Source: Otis tarda (taxonomy: Eukaryota; Chordata; Aves; Otidiformes; Otididae). Taken from it: a DNA stretch of 64,000 nt. Below, one piece after another: positions 13,035-26,268 of this stretch (its first letter is position 1; every line of letters starts with the position of its first letter). The notes below the pieces were generated by a model. It searched no databases, was not told where the DNA came from, and saw nothing but the letters and a program-made list of their open reading frames with translations. Location: assembly GCA_026413225.1 (NCBI GenBank), contig CM048552.1, positions 147,573,053 to 147,637,052 on the forward strand, written 5' to 3'. Both the position numbers and the translations under genes were made by a program.

Positions 13035-14346
13035 ATTTTTCGTTAAGATGAAACCCATCCCATACAAGTCAGAGGGGAGCAACTACAGCTCTGAGCTGGG
13101 GAGGTTGCAGAGGAGCAGGTCTGGACAGAAAGAACTTGCCTTTCTCTCTGCAGTCCTCCTCATGGCCACAGGGCATTTGACTGCTTCAGAGCTTCTACTT
13201 GTGGGGATTGAAACGATGCTGCATTCTAGACATGGGATTGTTCCCATGTTGGCTTTGTATATGTAAATGAAAACTGGAACTTAAGTAATGTGTAAATCCC
13301 TAAGTGCCTCTTAGTGTGACTTGTACAGGCAAGGATCCAAAATACTCATGGTAGCAGAGGCACACAAAAGAAGACTTCCCAGTTACATTTTGCTGGTTTT
13401 ACGCACACCTCTATAATATCTACATGAAATGCAAACTCTGAGCTTGCTTCTTAGAGGTGCAGTAGACTTATCACATGTAAGCTCATAGCTCTGAGATGTG
13501 TCTGTGATGCTTCATCCATATCCATTGTAAAATGACCTCTTTGCATTTTTGTCGTCAGATAGAATACATGTTCAAAAAACATTTTGTGCTTCTGCTAAAG
13601 CACTTATTTAAGTAATTTCTGGTTTAGCTTTCATATTTGTTTTATATGTTCCAGTCTATTCTCTAGCTTGCAGACAGGCCCCAGACTTAGAAGATTGTCC
13701 ATACACATATTAAGAAATGGTGTGTCTGTCAATTATTTATAGTCCAGCTCTAAATGAACTATTTAGGGTTTTGCCCTGGCTCTAGACTCCTATTACTTAT
13801 TTTACAACCTGTTGTTGTGTCAGTTCTCATATCTGCCCTGACCAAATGGTATCCTTCTGATAATGTATTATTAATAGCTATGCATGAATAAAAATAATAA
13901 AGCAATAGCAGAAATTATGGTTTTTATCTTTAAATATTCATGCATCAGCAAGGTAGAAACTAATTTCAGAATTAATATGTGAATGTTTCAGGAAAATGTA
14001 AATAATTATACAATCACACAATGGCAAAACATGAGTTCTCTGTGGGTGCACGCAGAATTTAGGTACAACTTGTTTTATTCACAGTCTTAATATTTTAAAT
14101 AATCAAAATTCTGAGTATGTATGCCCACTCATTTTAACAACTGAGTTGCTGAGGATTTTCTCATGCACTCTGTGCTGCTTAGTATCCAAAAGAACCCAAG
14201 AACAACAGATACCAGCTGCTGAAGTTTAGTACTGTATTTCACACTGTGTTGAATGCAGAGGCTTCATACCAAGAAAATGATCAAGAACAATGCTTCAATA
14301 AAAATGCATATTCTGCTTTTCCAAATGAGAAGAAAACAGGCATAAC

Positions 14347-14365
14347 AAAAAAAAAAAAAAAAAAA
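14347..14365. repeat. Poly-A run
   Basis: Nineteen consecutive adenines. The sequence upstream is not recognisable as a processed pseudogene or SINE, so it is reported only as a simple repeat. Confidence 0.9.
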
Positions 14366-15426
14366 GCGTGCCACAGAATTACTTTTTATTATCAGCCAAT
14401 CTAACCCAGAGTTCGCATCATAAGTTACAGCCCAGGTTATTGTTTCAGAAATAACTGGATTTTTTTCTTGTCTCTGGAATGAAGTATCCTGGCTTACCTT
14501 GGTACACTACCACGTGGGAGCAACTGTTTCAAGAAATATGTGGGTCAGGTTGAGCTGGCTTCCATGAAATTACGGTTACGGTTTTACTACCTTCCTGGAA
14601 ATTAGCCCTATTAGGTCAGGTTCTTTTTTTTTTGGTTTACTCTTCAGGATGGAGACCTTTTTTTTTATAAGAAAATAATAATTTCCCTTTTAACTTCCTT
14701 TGACAAGTAAAGATGTAAATGAGAGCATAATAATTCGGAGATATGTCCTAAGTTACACCATTAAGAATTTTGATAAAGTGTGAGGTGTTCTGCATGGAGA
14801 GCACTGTTTCTTCAGGATTTACATTAAAAAACAGAATTCACTGCACTCTGAAGTAGAATATAAACCTATGCTTACTCCATCAGTATGAATAAAAGGAAGT
14901 GAAACCCATGTCACATGAGTTGATTAGAAAAGTTAAAAGTTACAGAGATGCTGAAGTGCACACACTGAGCAATTGTACCACTGCCTTCTGGAAACTTGAA
15001 ATGAGTCATTACTGTCGAACTGCGCTGAGAAACTAGTGAATGAAATTATCATGCAGCTAAGTCCTAAAGAGAAGCCTCTATGTAAAGAGTACTTGCTCAT
15101 AACAGATAAAGTGAAATACTGTTGTATGTTATTGCAAATTGCACAACTGAGAAAAGAAAGGGTTAAAAAGACCTAGTAGCTCCTTAGCTGGAAAAAAAAA
15201 TCTTCTTTTCTGTTTTACTCAGTAGGGACCTTCGTGTTTAGGATTGCATGCAATAAATATGCAAAATATTTAGCTTTATTCTTGTCATTGTTTACAATGT
15301 CTGCTGCCTCTACGTTGGCAAACCATATTTCCCATTTGGGACAAAGCACAATGGATACCACAGAAAGAAGTGTGTCAGTCTGGGTTTACCATTACATTTA
15401 GGTTGGGAAATCCCATGACCCAGTGC

Positions 15427-15444
15427 TTTTTTTTTTTTTTTTTT
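15427..15444. repeat. Poly-T run
   Basis: Eighteen consecutive thymines immediately followed by GCAG. This resembles a splice acceptor by composition, but the following sequence has no coding character that could be confirmed. Confidence 0.9.
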
Positions 15445-18400
15445 GCAGCCTCTTTGGGCAGTAAATTAAATTAAGCCAGGTAGAGAATTTGAAGGAAATT
15501 CTCGGTTCCTCTGGCATTAAGCTCAAGTTGCTGGCTGGGTCTAGGGGATTTTATAGGGATTGAAAGGGAACTTCCTTTGGAAGCTTTCCATCTACATGTG
15601 TATCTGCATGTGTACAGATGGTGGGAGCTTTGGAGCTCTCCAAATATTTGCTGATTCACACACACCCCAAGCCAGCTCTGCTGTGACTCTACCCTCCTTA
15701 GGCTACTGCTGGAGAAGGCAACAATTCTTTTATACTGCTCTAAATGCCTACATTTCAGCAGGCTGCAAAACATGTCCCTGGGTGAGCTCGGTGATTCAGG
15801 TAGAGGACGAGACACTTTGGCAAAAAGGGAAGACTTATAAGTAACCTCTTTGATTGCCCCAACCTTACTGCAGACCCTTGCAGGTCACAGCACACCATCA
15901 CAGGGGCAATACCACGCTAATCCAGCCCCTGTGCCACCTGCCTCAGAGTGCTGGGGAGTTTATAAACCATACAGAGAGTCAACCCATGCCCAAAAAACCG
16001 TTACAATCTAAGCAGATGAAATCAGCAGAGATGACAGTGGCCACGGAAGCAATTTGCTCCAAAGTCACATCACCAGTCTACGCAAAGGCAGAGACACCTT
16101 ACAGAGTGGCCAAGTCAATCTGGCCCGCTAAGTCACAAGCAGACAGTGGCCATGTTTCCAACACATTGTATCAGAAATATATTATTGCGCTTTCACTATT
16201 TAAGTAATAATATTTTACCTACCCTTCAAGAAACAGAGGTATTTGCAGACATATTTCTGACATGGATAGCTAAAAAATCAGATTAAAAGTCTATTAGCTT
16301 TGATTTAAAAAGTGCAGCTTTTTGAAACTTTTCTGAAGAGAAAATTGATACAGTTGGGCAACTATTGCTCAAGAGAGACGAGTAGTCTGAGGAAACATGC
16401 CTTTCTTTTGATGACATTACACTGTAAAGTACCAGTGTTCCTTGCAGCTTAGTTATGCACTCACACATTCACTATTTCCACAAGTAGGACGTTTGCAACC
16501 AAAAGTAAATAATGAATTCACAATTCAATCCTCATTAAACAATTATATGTTTCTAATAGAAAAAAATTTACTTGTTAAGAAATCTTCCATATCCTCTACT
16601 GGAAGGGAAGATGACCTTGTAAAAGCACATAGACACATTGTACAAAAGGGCTGAATGGTCTCCCGTTCCTCACATAATTCAGTGGAAAAATACGAATTGC
16701 TGTAATGAGGGTTATAAACTGCCATTGCTCAAATCTGACTTTAAAATTTGGTTTATTTAGAACATAGAAATACACATGAAATTTAATCAGCATCTCAAGT
16801 CACATTATGTACTCTCTGTTCAACAGGAACTGAGCACATAAATTAGCTGAACTGGGAGCTAGTCCCAGATCCATCCCTACTTGGCTACAGCACCTTTTGC
16901 TAGGAACTTCCAGCAGGGGAAGCTCTTAGCACATCAGTGTCTTCTCACTTTAGGAGAGAGCAAAGTTTAGCCAAGACGGAAAAGGGGGTGCCATGGGGAG
17001 GGGGGTGAAGGAAAGGAGGAGAAAATAACAATGTAATAAATAGTTGTATTAGAAAATTAGGAAAAATAATGAATGTGTTCTGATCAGATGCCTTTGTTCC
17101 ACCTTAGAAGTTTGAATAACATATAGACACGGTATGTAAGAGCAGGGAGACTGAGAGTATTTTTGTGTGAAACTTCATGGCTCACAATACTCCTTCTGTG
17201 AGGGGATCGCGTCCAGTTCGGGACTGACAGGCAGCCTACAAGCTTTGTGCTGGCACACTAATCCCTTGTCTGTGGGTTACTGAAATACTACTTGCATTTT
17301 TGTTCCCAGTTCACCTTGGTGAAAAAACCCAATTCCACATATGATAAATCCAGTGTCTGCAGAAAGGCAGTCACCTAATTGCACAGTGAAGCAGAAGAAA
17401 GCCTTGCAAATGGTATACAATTTTCAAAGTGTTCCAAGCCTTAGGCAAAAGCCTTTCAACTGTGTCTAAAACTGAATGATAAAATATGTTGTACAAATTA
17501 TCTGTGAACAGGAAACATGTGGTAGTGGCAGGGGACTGAAATGTAACACTTGTAAAGAAATGGGAACTGCCAGTCATTTATACCCTTTTACTTTTCTCTC
17601 AGTCACAAGTTCCATCATATTTTTTTTTTCACCATCAGTTGATGTTCAAGTTTATAATAAGACATTTATCAGATCTCACTAGGCCAATTACAGCTTTGTA
17701 GCAAAAACAACAAAAAATAATACCCCATATGAAGCTAAAGGTTTCGTTTTGTCCCTTTCTTCATACTTTTATAGAGTTTCTGTTTTATCATTGCGAGGAT
17801 GTATGTGGATGGAATTTTGAAAGAGCTTCAGTACTGCAGAAATGCCTGGGATGCCAGTCATCCACACTTTAGACTAAAGTAATCATAAGTTGAGAAAACT
17901 TTCTGAAGTCCTGTCTATAAAACAGTATTAAAAAACAGGAGAGAGAACGAGAGGAAGAAAAGGGAAATGCATTATTATTATTCAGCAGGAGTAAAAAAAA
18001 AGCCACAAAACACCTTATATTCTGAAAGCTCATTTCTGCTTGCTTGGTCTTAAAGTTCCTGCAGTAATGGTGTATCTTATATCTTCTATTTTTTAAAGAT
18101 GTAATCTTTATCACCAATACCAACCACTGTGTGCTGTGGTCCTCATTGATGGAATTTTTTATAGTTTACCTCCAGAAGAACACTTCAAGGGTGAGGGGAA
18201 GACAAAACAAAAACTTTTACTTTTTTTGCTTCACCTTGCACAACAAAAAGTGAACACTATTGTCAAGTCTCAAGAAATTTTTGACACAAGTGAAGCATGA
18301 GATTTAAATGCAGTGCTTAAAACAGTCACCCGCAAGCAGCTAGAAAATAAGACAAAAAACTAAAACAACAACAGGACTTTCATCCATGACATTTTTATAG

Positions 18401-19607
18401 ATAACTGGATTTTTATAGGCCCTTGTCCTTCAAAATATTTGAATACATAAATACATATAAAAGTGTGTGAAAGTCCATCCACAAAGCAAAGTTCTTAACT
18501 GGCTCGCTGAATGACACCCTAACCCTCATTTAAGACTGTATTACTTCTCTGTGTACTGCTGTCCTAATTAGACCACATTATGTATCCTTGGTTCACTGTA
18601 GGGCCAGAATCATTCATGCCCATTGTGATAACATGTAATTTGGTGAATTGGTGAACATGCAACATTAGTGTCTGTCAAGTCGATTTCCTGCTGATATTTC
18701 CTGTTACGTATACGACACAGAGAAGTACTTGAGAAAATAATTAAAATTTTGTTCGTATCCGAGATAAAAAGTCTTGCTTTCAAGCTCTGCTAAGAAAATC
18801 TTTCAGAGGCAAAAGAACTAAAGGTTTTGCAGCATTCTGAGAGACTAATGAAGAGGTTGTGTGATTTAAAGGTTAGCTCATTGGACTGGGACTCATTAAC
18901 ATAACTAGGCAAACAATAAAGTGGGGTTTTTTGATTCAGTGATCAAATCCAAGCATTGGGAAAAATCTCAAGCAGATGTCTAAAAACAGTTTCACAGTTA
19001 AAACCAAAGAAAAATAAAATTTTCTGTGCTTTATTTCAAGCTCTTTTTCTGTTCAAATTTGAGTTATTTTTCTTGGAAGAATGGAAATGGAAAATAGTAT
19101 TTTAAACTGAAAATGCTAAAAAATTTATTCTGAACTGTTTTATCACTTTACAAAGGAAGTATTTCCTCTAAAAATATCACAACAAAATCTTTGTAAAAAA
19201 TTTTAGTATTTCCCCTCCCTTCCTGTTTTCTGACCTCAAATATTTGCTACTGAGAATTTGCAACTGGTTTTACTTCCTCTGTTTGTCCCTGTACTACTAC
19301 AGTAAAAACTCCTCAGCCTGAGTCTCCAGTAGTCCAGGCTGGGATCTGCTTGGGAACACAGTGGCTGTTTCCCATGTTGCATGTCTGGATTTACTTTGCA
19401 CGAAAACCAGGAAAGCATGAAGCAGTGATGGTGCCTGCTTGGCTCTTACATTGAAGTAGACCCAGACAGATCTGGGAAGCATTCCTGGCTTCCCCACTAT
19501 CCATATGAGCTTTGAAATATTAGGATTTTTGTGTAGTGTCTTTATTGTTCATATAAAAAATCCCACTTGTTGAGTTCTGAAATGAATGTCCAGTTCTATT
19601 GTTTGAT

Positions 19608-19748
19608 AGCTACATGACTTCTGGTCAGTAGTATCTGTATATTTATGGGCTTCATTTTGCCTGTCTGCACAGTGGTAATATTAATAACTGCTTCCTTTGA
19701 ACAGAGCTTTGAAATTTTTAGAAGAAAAATGCTGTAAAATTATATTTG
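19608..19748 (+). repeat. Ancient MIR-like SINE or L2-like 3' end
   Basis: The order of motifs matches the 3' half of MIR-type elements: a GACTTCTGGTCAGTAG stretch (the usual GACCTTGGGCAAGTC), then GGGCTTCATTTTGCCTGTCTG (the usual CCTCAGTTTCC..ATCTG), then TAATATTAATAACTGC. It finishes with GAGCTTTGAAATTTTTAGA and AAATGCTGTAAAATTATA, which is the GCTTTGA...GCTATATAA end shared by many amniote SINEs. The copy is diverged throughout, as expected for an insertion predating birds. Confidence 0.55.
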
Positions 19749-20032
19749 ACTGCTTCAAATTATTTATATTTTTTCTTTGTCTCTTGTTAATTCTCATTTA
19801 GCTCAAGCCTTTTCACAAGAATAGAGAAAAATCTTTGCTTCTAAAAAATTTCAGCTCTAGCTACTTCTTCCATAATAACCAAATTCACAGAGGAAAAATC
19901 CATTGAAGGCTTGTAGACGTAAAGATGTCACTTTTAGCTTAGGAAATGCTTAAGCTGTGGAGTGCTACAGTCTAGCAGAATATTTGGACTTCTGTCCAAA
20001 TGTGATGCTTGTCCTGTTTTGACACTCTTATG

Positions 20033-20197
20033 GAATCATGGAATCATAGAATGGTTAGTGTTGGAAGGGACCTTCAAAGGCCATCTAGTCCAACCTGCCT
20101 GCCAGGAGCAGGGACATCCCCAACTAGATCAGGTTGCTCAGAGCCTCATCCAGCCTGGCCTTGAGCGTTTCCAGGGATGGGGCATCCACTACCTCTG
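20033..20197 (-). mobile_element. CR1 LINE, short 3' fragment
   Basis: Reverse-strand CR1 of about 165 bases. In forward orientation it opens with the complement of the octamer tail (GAATCATGGAATCATAGAATGG), then shows TTGGAAGGGACCTTCAAAGG, the complement of the short 3' UTR, and ends inside ORF2 at CCACTACCTCTG. It is one of the most severely 5'-truncated copies in the window. It belongs to the same subfamily as the copies at 4220, 24926, 53971, 58697 and 63149. Confidence 0.93.
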
Positions 20198-22417
20198 ATA
20201 TCATCAGCTTTCTTTTTAATGGGTTGAGCGAGGGTGTATTGCTCTCACATCAGAGGCTAGAAACATCACATAAATTCCTTGAGTCAAATTTCACTCCCAA
20301 CTGCTCAAACATATCAACCCTTTCCATCCGAGGAAGTCCTTTCCTGTTAGTCCCAGAGTCAGCCACTCTGGCAAAGAAGCAGCATGACTAGAAGATGCTG
20401 GTATTTGGTCTCATATTGGTGCTTCCCTGAAGTGGTAGGCCTTTGAAAGCATGTTCCAGGCATCCAAATACCAATCTATACACACAGTGATGCACTAGTT
20501 GCTCAGTGAACTCACTGGCATTCCCTTGCAACTCCAGAACCACTTGTCCATGATTCTTTGCAGAAGCTGCTGCACATTTACCACAACGACTGCACCTTCA
20601 CCTGCCCACAATGAGCCCAGGGTCTGGCGTTAACTCCACATTAAAACCCCAGGAACTGAAATACAAATTTGTCTTCCTTCTGAAAGAATATTGTCTGCTT
20701 CTGAAGACACAGTATTGGATTTGTTGGTTGTTGCCTCTGACCCCGTATGGATGTTCTTATGTTCCTTACATCAGGTTTTTAAATCATTTGTGGGTCCTCT
20801 GTGGAACGGAGAGAGAGAAAGCAGAAAGTATTTCACTTGCTAATTTTTATATTTAACTTAATCCATCAAAGCACATGAACACATGAAACAACAGGTATCC
20901 AATGGATTTTTTTTCAAGCCATTTTAACTTTAAAACTATCTCCTAATGCTCCTAACTACTAATCTCAGAGTAACGACATCCCCAGGTTCCAGACTGTCTT
21001 TTTTTTTCTACTGAGGAATGCAACTGTGAAAAAGCGTCTCTTTTCAAGGGGAAAGTGAGCTTTGTGTCATATGGGGATAAGCAGCAGAAAAACTGCACAT
21101 ACAGTGCAATTGCTAGTGCTTTTCAGTTATAATGGGCCAGTGGGCTGTAGATGTTGTCTCTTGACCTTGTTCCAGATGGCAAGTGTCACTAAAAAATGTT
21201 TAAAAACTCAAAATACTTGCCTAATATCGCAGTTGCTGCAGTTGCAAGTGAGATTCTATGTGATCACAAATGGGAAGGGAGCAGGTTCATGCATCACCCT
21301 AAGATGTGTCATCTAATGTCTACTAAGATGTGTCATCACTATGGTACATCCCTGCATGGGGTGTCATGTGTCTAGTGAAGTGAAAAATATTATTAATCTT
21401 TTTTCTGGGGTCTAGAGGTGTGAGGAATTTCCGCCTACTTTGGTACTGGTGAAGATGGGTGTCCTGGTTTCAGCTAATGCGAAGTTGCTAAAGGAAAAAA
21501 TTATGCAAAAGAGCTGCTTGGAGTGGGATTCTCTGAATAGACAGATACATTCTGTCTCCTACAGACTCTGCTGAAGGAAAATGGAGCAAAGTATCTGTGT
21601 CACTGGAAGGGCACATCAGTATAAATCAAAGACAAAGGCTTTTTGTCAGGATATGCCATGGCTCTAACATGCCTCCTTGTCAAAGTAAAAAGAAGTCCAA
21701 TGGACCCCTGTGGGATCAGTGATAGGCAGCTGTTGTGTATCTCAGGCTGTCCTAATAATGGACAGCCTACCCCACCATTAGATAGTTCACCTACAGATAA
21801 TTCCTCTTTTGCAAGGTGGCAAATTGTCACATTTCATATGCACCACATATACCTGAAATTTTGACCCAAACTCTGTTCTCAGCCTGAAAGAGTGTTGACG
21901 TTGCTTTTAAGGGAAAAAATACTCTTCCAAAGCCCAACCAAAATCACTCAACAGCTGAATTAACAGGCCAAAGTATTGCTAATTCATTGTCTCAGAGGGG
22001 AGTTAAACTCAGACTTAGTGAGCCAGATGTTTCCTGCTGTGGATGGTATTCAGTTTTCCTGGGTGCTCCCCACAGTGCTTGGAATATCCTACGCTAACTT
22101 AAAGCAACCTCTCTTGGCTAGTTCACACATTGTAGCAGCAAAAAAGGTCTTACTTCAAGCTCAGTAGGAGGCTGAAGGCCTTTGAGAGGGAAGGGGAACT
22201 AAGAAATGGGAAAGAAGAGTATTGCTACATAACCAGGAACCCCCACATGAATAAGATTAACTAATGTTTTCCCCAACTTCTACCAAGTGGCTTTGATAAA
22301 TGACTAAATACGTAATGCCATTTGATTCAAGCTAAATTCTGTGCTGTTTTTCAAATCCCAGTTTGAAAGAATGCTGCTCCTGAGAATGTAACATGGCACA
22401 GTGGGCCAATATGTTTT
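20198..22417. other. Gene-free unique DNA
   Basis: No gene or repeat was recognised, apart from a 15-bp perfect direct repeat at 21299-21313 and 21323-21337. Open frames here are short and featureless. Confidence 0.55.
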
Positions 22418-22490
22418 TAAAATAATAATAATAATTTACATTTTTATTAAGAATTTCATTTTGAAGTATCCCAAAATGCTTCATAAAAAC
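22418..22490 (-). repeat. Possible ancient SINE/LINE 3' end
   Basis: An AATAATAATAAT run followed by ATTTCATTTTGAAGTATCCCAAAATGCTTCATAAA resembles, on the reverse strand, the GCTTTGGGATCC...GCTATATAA(ATT)n terminus common to several ancient amniote SINE and L2/CR1-like families. Only this end is visible. The assignment to a family is uncertain. Confidence 0.4.
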
Positions 22491-24420
22491 CATACATAGA
22501 GCACAGCAGATTTTCTATCAATGGGAGCAAAGTAGGGCAAGGAGGGAAATCTTTGTGAATAGAAGGCTTCAACAATCTTTGTTTTGTGGAAAGTATATTT
22601 GGTCTTTAATGTTTACATAGATAAGATGGAGTCTCTATTCTTTACCAGTCTAATCCAAAAAAAGTCAAATGGAAGATAGCAAACTAAACCACATCTATGT
22701 TGCTGCTTTGAAATTAGGAACATGTAGTTTTAAAAGAAGATATGTTCAAGCTTGAAACAAAGGCTTCTGAGCTAATTTTTACCTGAACTTTCCTGATAGG
22801 AACAGCCAAATTGTCAATCCTTTTGCTTTGCAGTGTTGTATTGAAAGGAGAAGAAAAACCGGTGGAAGGGCATTTTGTAGCCTTGGATGAAGCACTGGAG
22901 AACAGACAGAAGCTTAGCTGCTGCTGCTTTAAGGCTTGGCCTCCAGCTTCTTGCTGAACCCTTAGAGGATGCAGTGGTGGGCATGAAAAATAGAAAAGAC
23001 CCTATTTCTTTACCTTTCACATCGTTCCTCCAGTTCCCTACAGGACATCTCCTGTGGGGCAATCCTATCCAGCCAGGATATCTCCATGCTGTTCTGCTCT
23101 TTATCCACTCTGTGAGTGACCTAGGATGCCTGCCCCGTGCTCTCTACCCATATAAGCGACCCAGGATCCCCCTGCTCCTACACACACACAGAGCCCTCCT
23201 TTCAGGTAATTTTACCAGTGCTGTTTCATCTTTATTCAGACAAAATCTCACGGAAGTCAGAACTTATATAAGAACCAAAATACAAGCTGACAGCAAGATA
23301 ATATCTTCCTAAGAAACAAAATCTTCAGAGTCCTGAAGAGAATGAAGATCAGTGTAGCACCTTGTGGGTTCCTTCAGCCAGCTGTACACCGGAAAAGGAG
23401 AAGACTGCTACTCTATATGTATTTGTAGGATTAATCAAGCTTGACCTACACCTGCTCCCATTGCTTCGCTCCAGAGCTTTACAGCTCTGACAGCAAAGTC
23501 GTCCTGCCAGGGATTTCCGAGGGGCGAAATGGAAAAAGTAACAGAGACCTGAGCCTTGTTGTGCCGACACTAACACCTTTGTTGAAACCCAAGCTGCAAG
23601 GTTACACTGCATCTACTGATGGCATAACAGTCTCACACTTCCAATCAAAAACACTGCTTCCCACTTGCCTATATTTTAAATACATGTTTTGCGGCACAGA
23701 GGATGGAGCAAGGATGGATGCCCCAGAGGTGGCTGCGTGCCAGTTCCCTGTGTGCAATCCTCCTATTTGCATCACTGTTACAACTGGTGCTATTCCCATT
23801 ACGATGCTTTCCCTCGTTTCTGCTGAGAGGGTTTATCGGAATTGCCTTCAGAGTAAATTAGTCCTCTGCAACGTCATGAGGTTTTAAAAATATAATTTAA
23901 AGCTAAAGGCCAGAATCATACTGCTGTCTCCATCTTCTGCAAAGAAGTTGTCAATTAGAGACACCAGGAAACTGAATCAAAACATGGATTTTTCTGCCTG
24001 CTGAGGAGTTGGCGAGCATGTTTGCTATTCTTCAGTTGGCATAACTGATTTAGTGTGAGGGACAAATATTAGAGGCTGGAAAAGATTGTATACTATATTG
24101 CCATACAATTCTATCCCAGAAAACTGAAGTGAAGGTCTAAGGGAAATGGGGAGTACCAACAGTTCTCCAGTTTGCTGAACAGAATGGTTTAATGCCTGAG
24201 ACAGCTACCAGAAAGCCCCGATTCTGTCCTCAAATTAGATGTGACTTATACTGTAACCTGGTGAAAGCAGTTCTCCTCTTAGGGTCTTTATTTTCCTTTC
24301 CAGGCTTCTGTTGACCAGTGGAATTAGTTACACCAGGACACTCCCAGTTTTGGTACCTGTCACACCTTCTTCTTGAATAATGTAAGTTTGCAGCAGTGCT
24401 GAAATAGTATCTTAAAAAAA
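22491..24420. other. Gene-free stretch with two longer open frames
   Basis: Forward open frames of 141 and 148 codons lie at 22887-23312 and 23441-23887. Both are matched by antisense frames, lack any domain or repeat signature I recognise, and have no evident promoter or splice context. They look like chance frames in moderately GC-rich DNA. Confidence 0.5.
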
Positions 24421-24456
24421 TACACACACACACACACACACTCACACACACACACA
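24421..24456. repeat. (CA)n microsatellite
   Basis: About 18 CA dinucleotides interrupted once by CT. It is preceded by a short A run. Length polymorphism is likely. Confidence 0.95.
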
Positions 24457-24925
24457 TGCAAAACCCAGCACAATATAACTTTTTCAGTATTCCAAGACAA
24501 TAAGGGTAAAATCACAAATGGTCCAGAAGTATGAGCCTTAGTAATGCCTTTGTGAAGGTTTTCAAACTCTCTTCCCAGCTCCTCTCTCCTGACAGGAAGA
24601 AGAAATGTGCTTTGTCACATCTATCTTCTTTCTATTTCCCTGGCTGTATCTACTCTCTTCTTCTCATGTGTGTTGATTAAGACCAAGTAAAAATCCAGTG
24701 TGCTTGAGTGCAATTCACCTAAATTACTTCTCTAGAAATTCTGATCCCCTTTCTTATAGGCTGCAGCTTTTGGAAAACTAAAAATACTAGTCTACATAGA
24801 GCCTCATTCATTTCCCAACCATTATTATCTTAACTTTACCATTACTTGTCGCTTGCTATTTTGCAGTTTCCTTTGAATATTACTGCAAATGTTGGAAGAC
24901 TGATATAATTTACATAAACTGAAGT

Positions 24926-25283
24926 AGAATCATAGAGTCATAGAATGGTTAGGGTTGGAAGGGACCTTCAAAGGCCATCTAGTCCAACCCCCCTGCAAGG
25001 AACAGGGATATCTCTGACTAGATTAGGTTGCTCAGAGCCCCATCCAATGTGGCCTTGAACATTTCCAGGGATGGGGCATCCACCGCCTCTTTGGGCAACC
25101 TGTTCCAGTGCTCTCATTGTAAAATTTTTTTTCCTAATATCTAATCTAAATCTACCTCTCTCTATTTTAAAACCATTACCCCTAGTCCTGTCGAAACAGG
25201 CCCTACTGAATAGCCTCTCCCCATCTTTCTTGTAGGCCCCCTTGAGGTACTGGAAGGCTGCTGTAAGGTCTCCCCGGAACCTC
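24926..25283 (-). mobile_element. CR1 LINE, 3' fragment
   Basis: Reverse-strand CR1 of about 360 bases. In forward orientation it begins with the complement of the octamer tail (AGAATCATAGAGTCATAGAATGG), then the complement of the 3' UTR, then the end of ORF2. It runs to the complement of the region encoding RLRGDL (CTGTAAGGTCTCCCCGGAACC). The family's usual WNRLP region is still recognisable in reverse. The copy is truncated at its 5' end near 25283, where unique AT-rich DNA resumes. No clear target duplication was seen. Confidence 0.94.
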
Positions 25284-25483
25284 CATATTATTCACATGCA
25301 TGCAAGATATATGTAATATTTATATAAAAATAATGCTAATGTTTCCTAGATCTTGCCAATATTTTTACTACAAAGTTAAAGTCTCTTTTCCTGGGAAGAG
25401 TACTGAGAGAGCTGTGCTAGAGCTTAAAACATGCATAGGCATGAACAAAGCTTTGACTGTAGAAGAGAATAGAATAGGATAAG

Positions 25484-25506
25484 TAGATAGACAGATAGAC
25501 AAACTG
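25484..25506. repeat. GATA/GACA microsatellite
   Basis: Imperfect tetranucleotide repeat mixing TAGA and CAGA units. GATA/GACA repeats are common in vertebrate genomes. This one is short. Confidence 0.7.
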
Positions 25507-26224
25507 ACTGAACTAAGCTATCCAAGTAGTACAGATAAGACAGCAGCATTAACAAGCAGCAGATGGAAGGCTCTACATTTTCAGACTCTAAATTATAAGA
25601 CTTAATTTGGAGGACAAATCAACTCTTTAAAAAGAATAAAAAACCATCAAGTCCTGAATCAAGCAATAGGTCACCAAGACCAAGAGCTATCAGTTATAGA
25701 CAAGAGGTGAAAGAGATGGCTCATGTAAACCTTGAAGGAGAGAGATGTCTTGGTACTCTTTGTGGAATGTGTTCACTCTCAAGGAAGAATAAAGTTCTGG
25801 AGGCCTTTCTTTCACTGAGAGAGAGATCAACAGGAATAACTACACCTAACACTGCTAATGATGCACTGTTGTCAGAATCAGAAGAACCCTAAATGTAATG
25901 TATCCAGTGGGCTCCAGTGGCAAAATGGGTTTTCACTTTCATATGAACAGTAAAGGGCCTGGTAGGCAGTTACATCTATGAATATCTTTTAAGTATTTGA
26001 GTAGTTCCACTTGCTGTATTGGGATGAATCATGTGAGTGATGTTACCCACAGGCACATTTAAAGGTATTGATCCTAAGGGCACGTCATGAATTATTCCAC
26101 TAATTCATAAACTGATCATTAGGAAGTAAGCTTCTTGCAAAGATTCAAGCATAAGAGTTTTAAAACACAGCTTAGGAGTGAACATTTAAGAAAACTATTC
26201 TTTAATTTTAAATCCACATCCTTT

Positions 26225-26268
26225 AAAAACAAAACAAAACAAAACAACAAAAAACTCCAACAAAAAAT
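26225..26268. repeat. (AAAAC)n repeat
   Basis: About four AAAAC pentamers followed by more irregular A-rich and CAAC units. Simple sequence. Confidence 0.8.

Larger units (their letters stand above)
7513..19607. other. Long gene-free stretch
   Basis: About 12 kb in which no gene or CR1 copy was recognised. Contents seen are homopolymer runs near 8265, 14347 and 15427, a pyrimidine tract at 10461-10502, and a 13-bp inverted repeat at 12985-13034. Open frames are all short, overlap antisense frames, and show no known domains. Confidence 0.55.

Noticed and set aside
23441-23887. 148-codon forward open frame
   Set aside because: No domain, no family resemblance, and an antisense frame overlaps it. 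The surrounding DNA has no coherent promoter or splice context. A chance frame is more likely.
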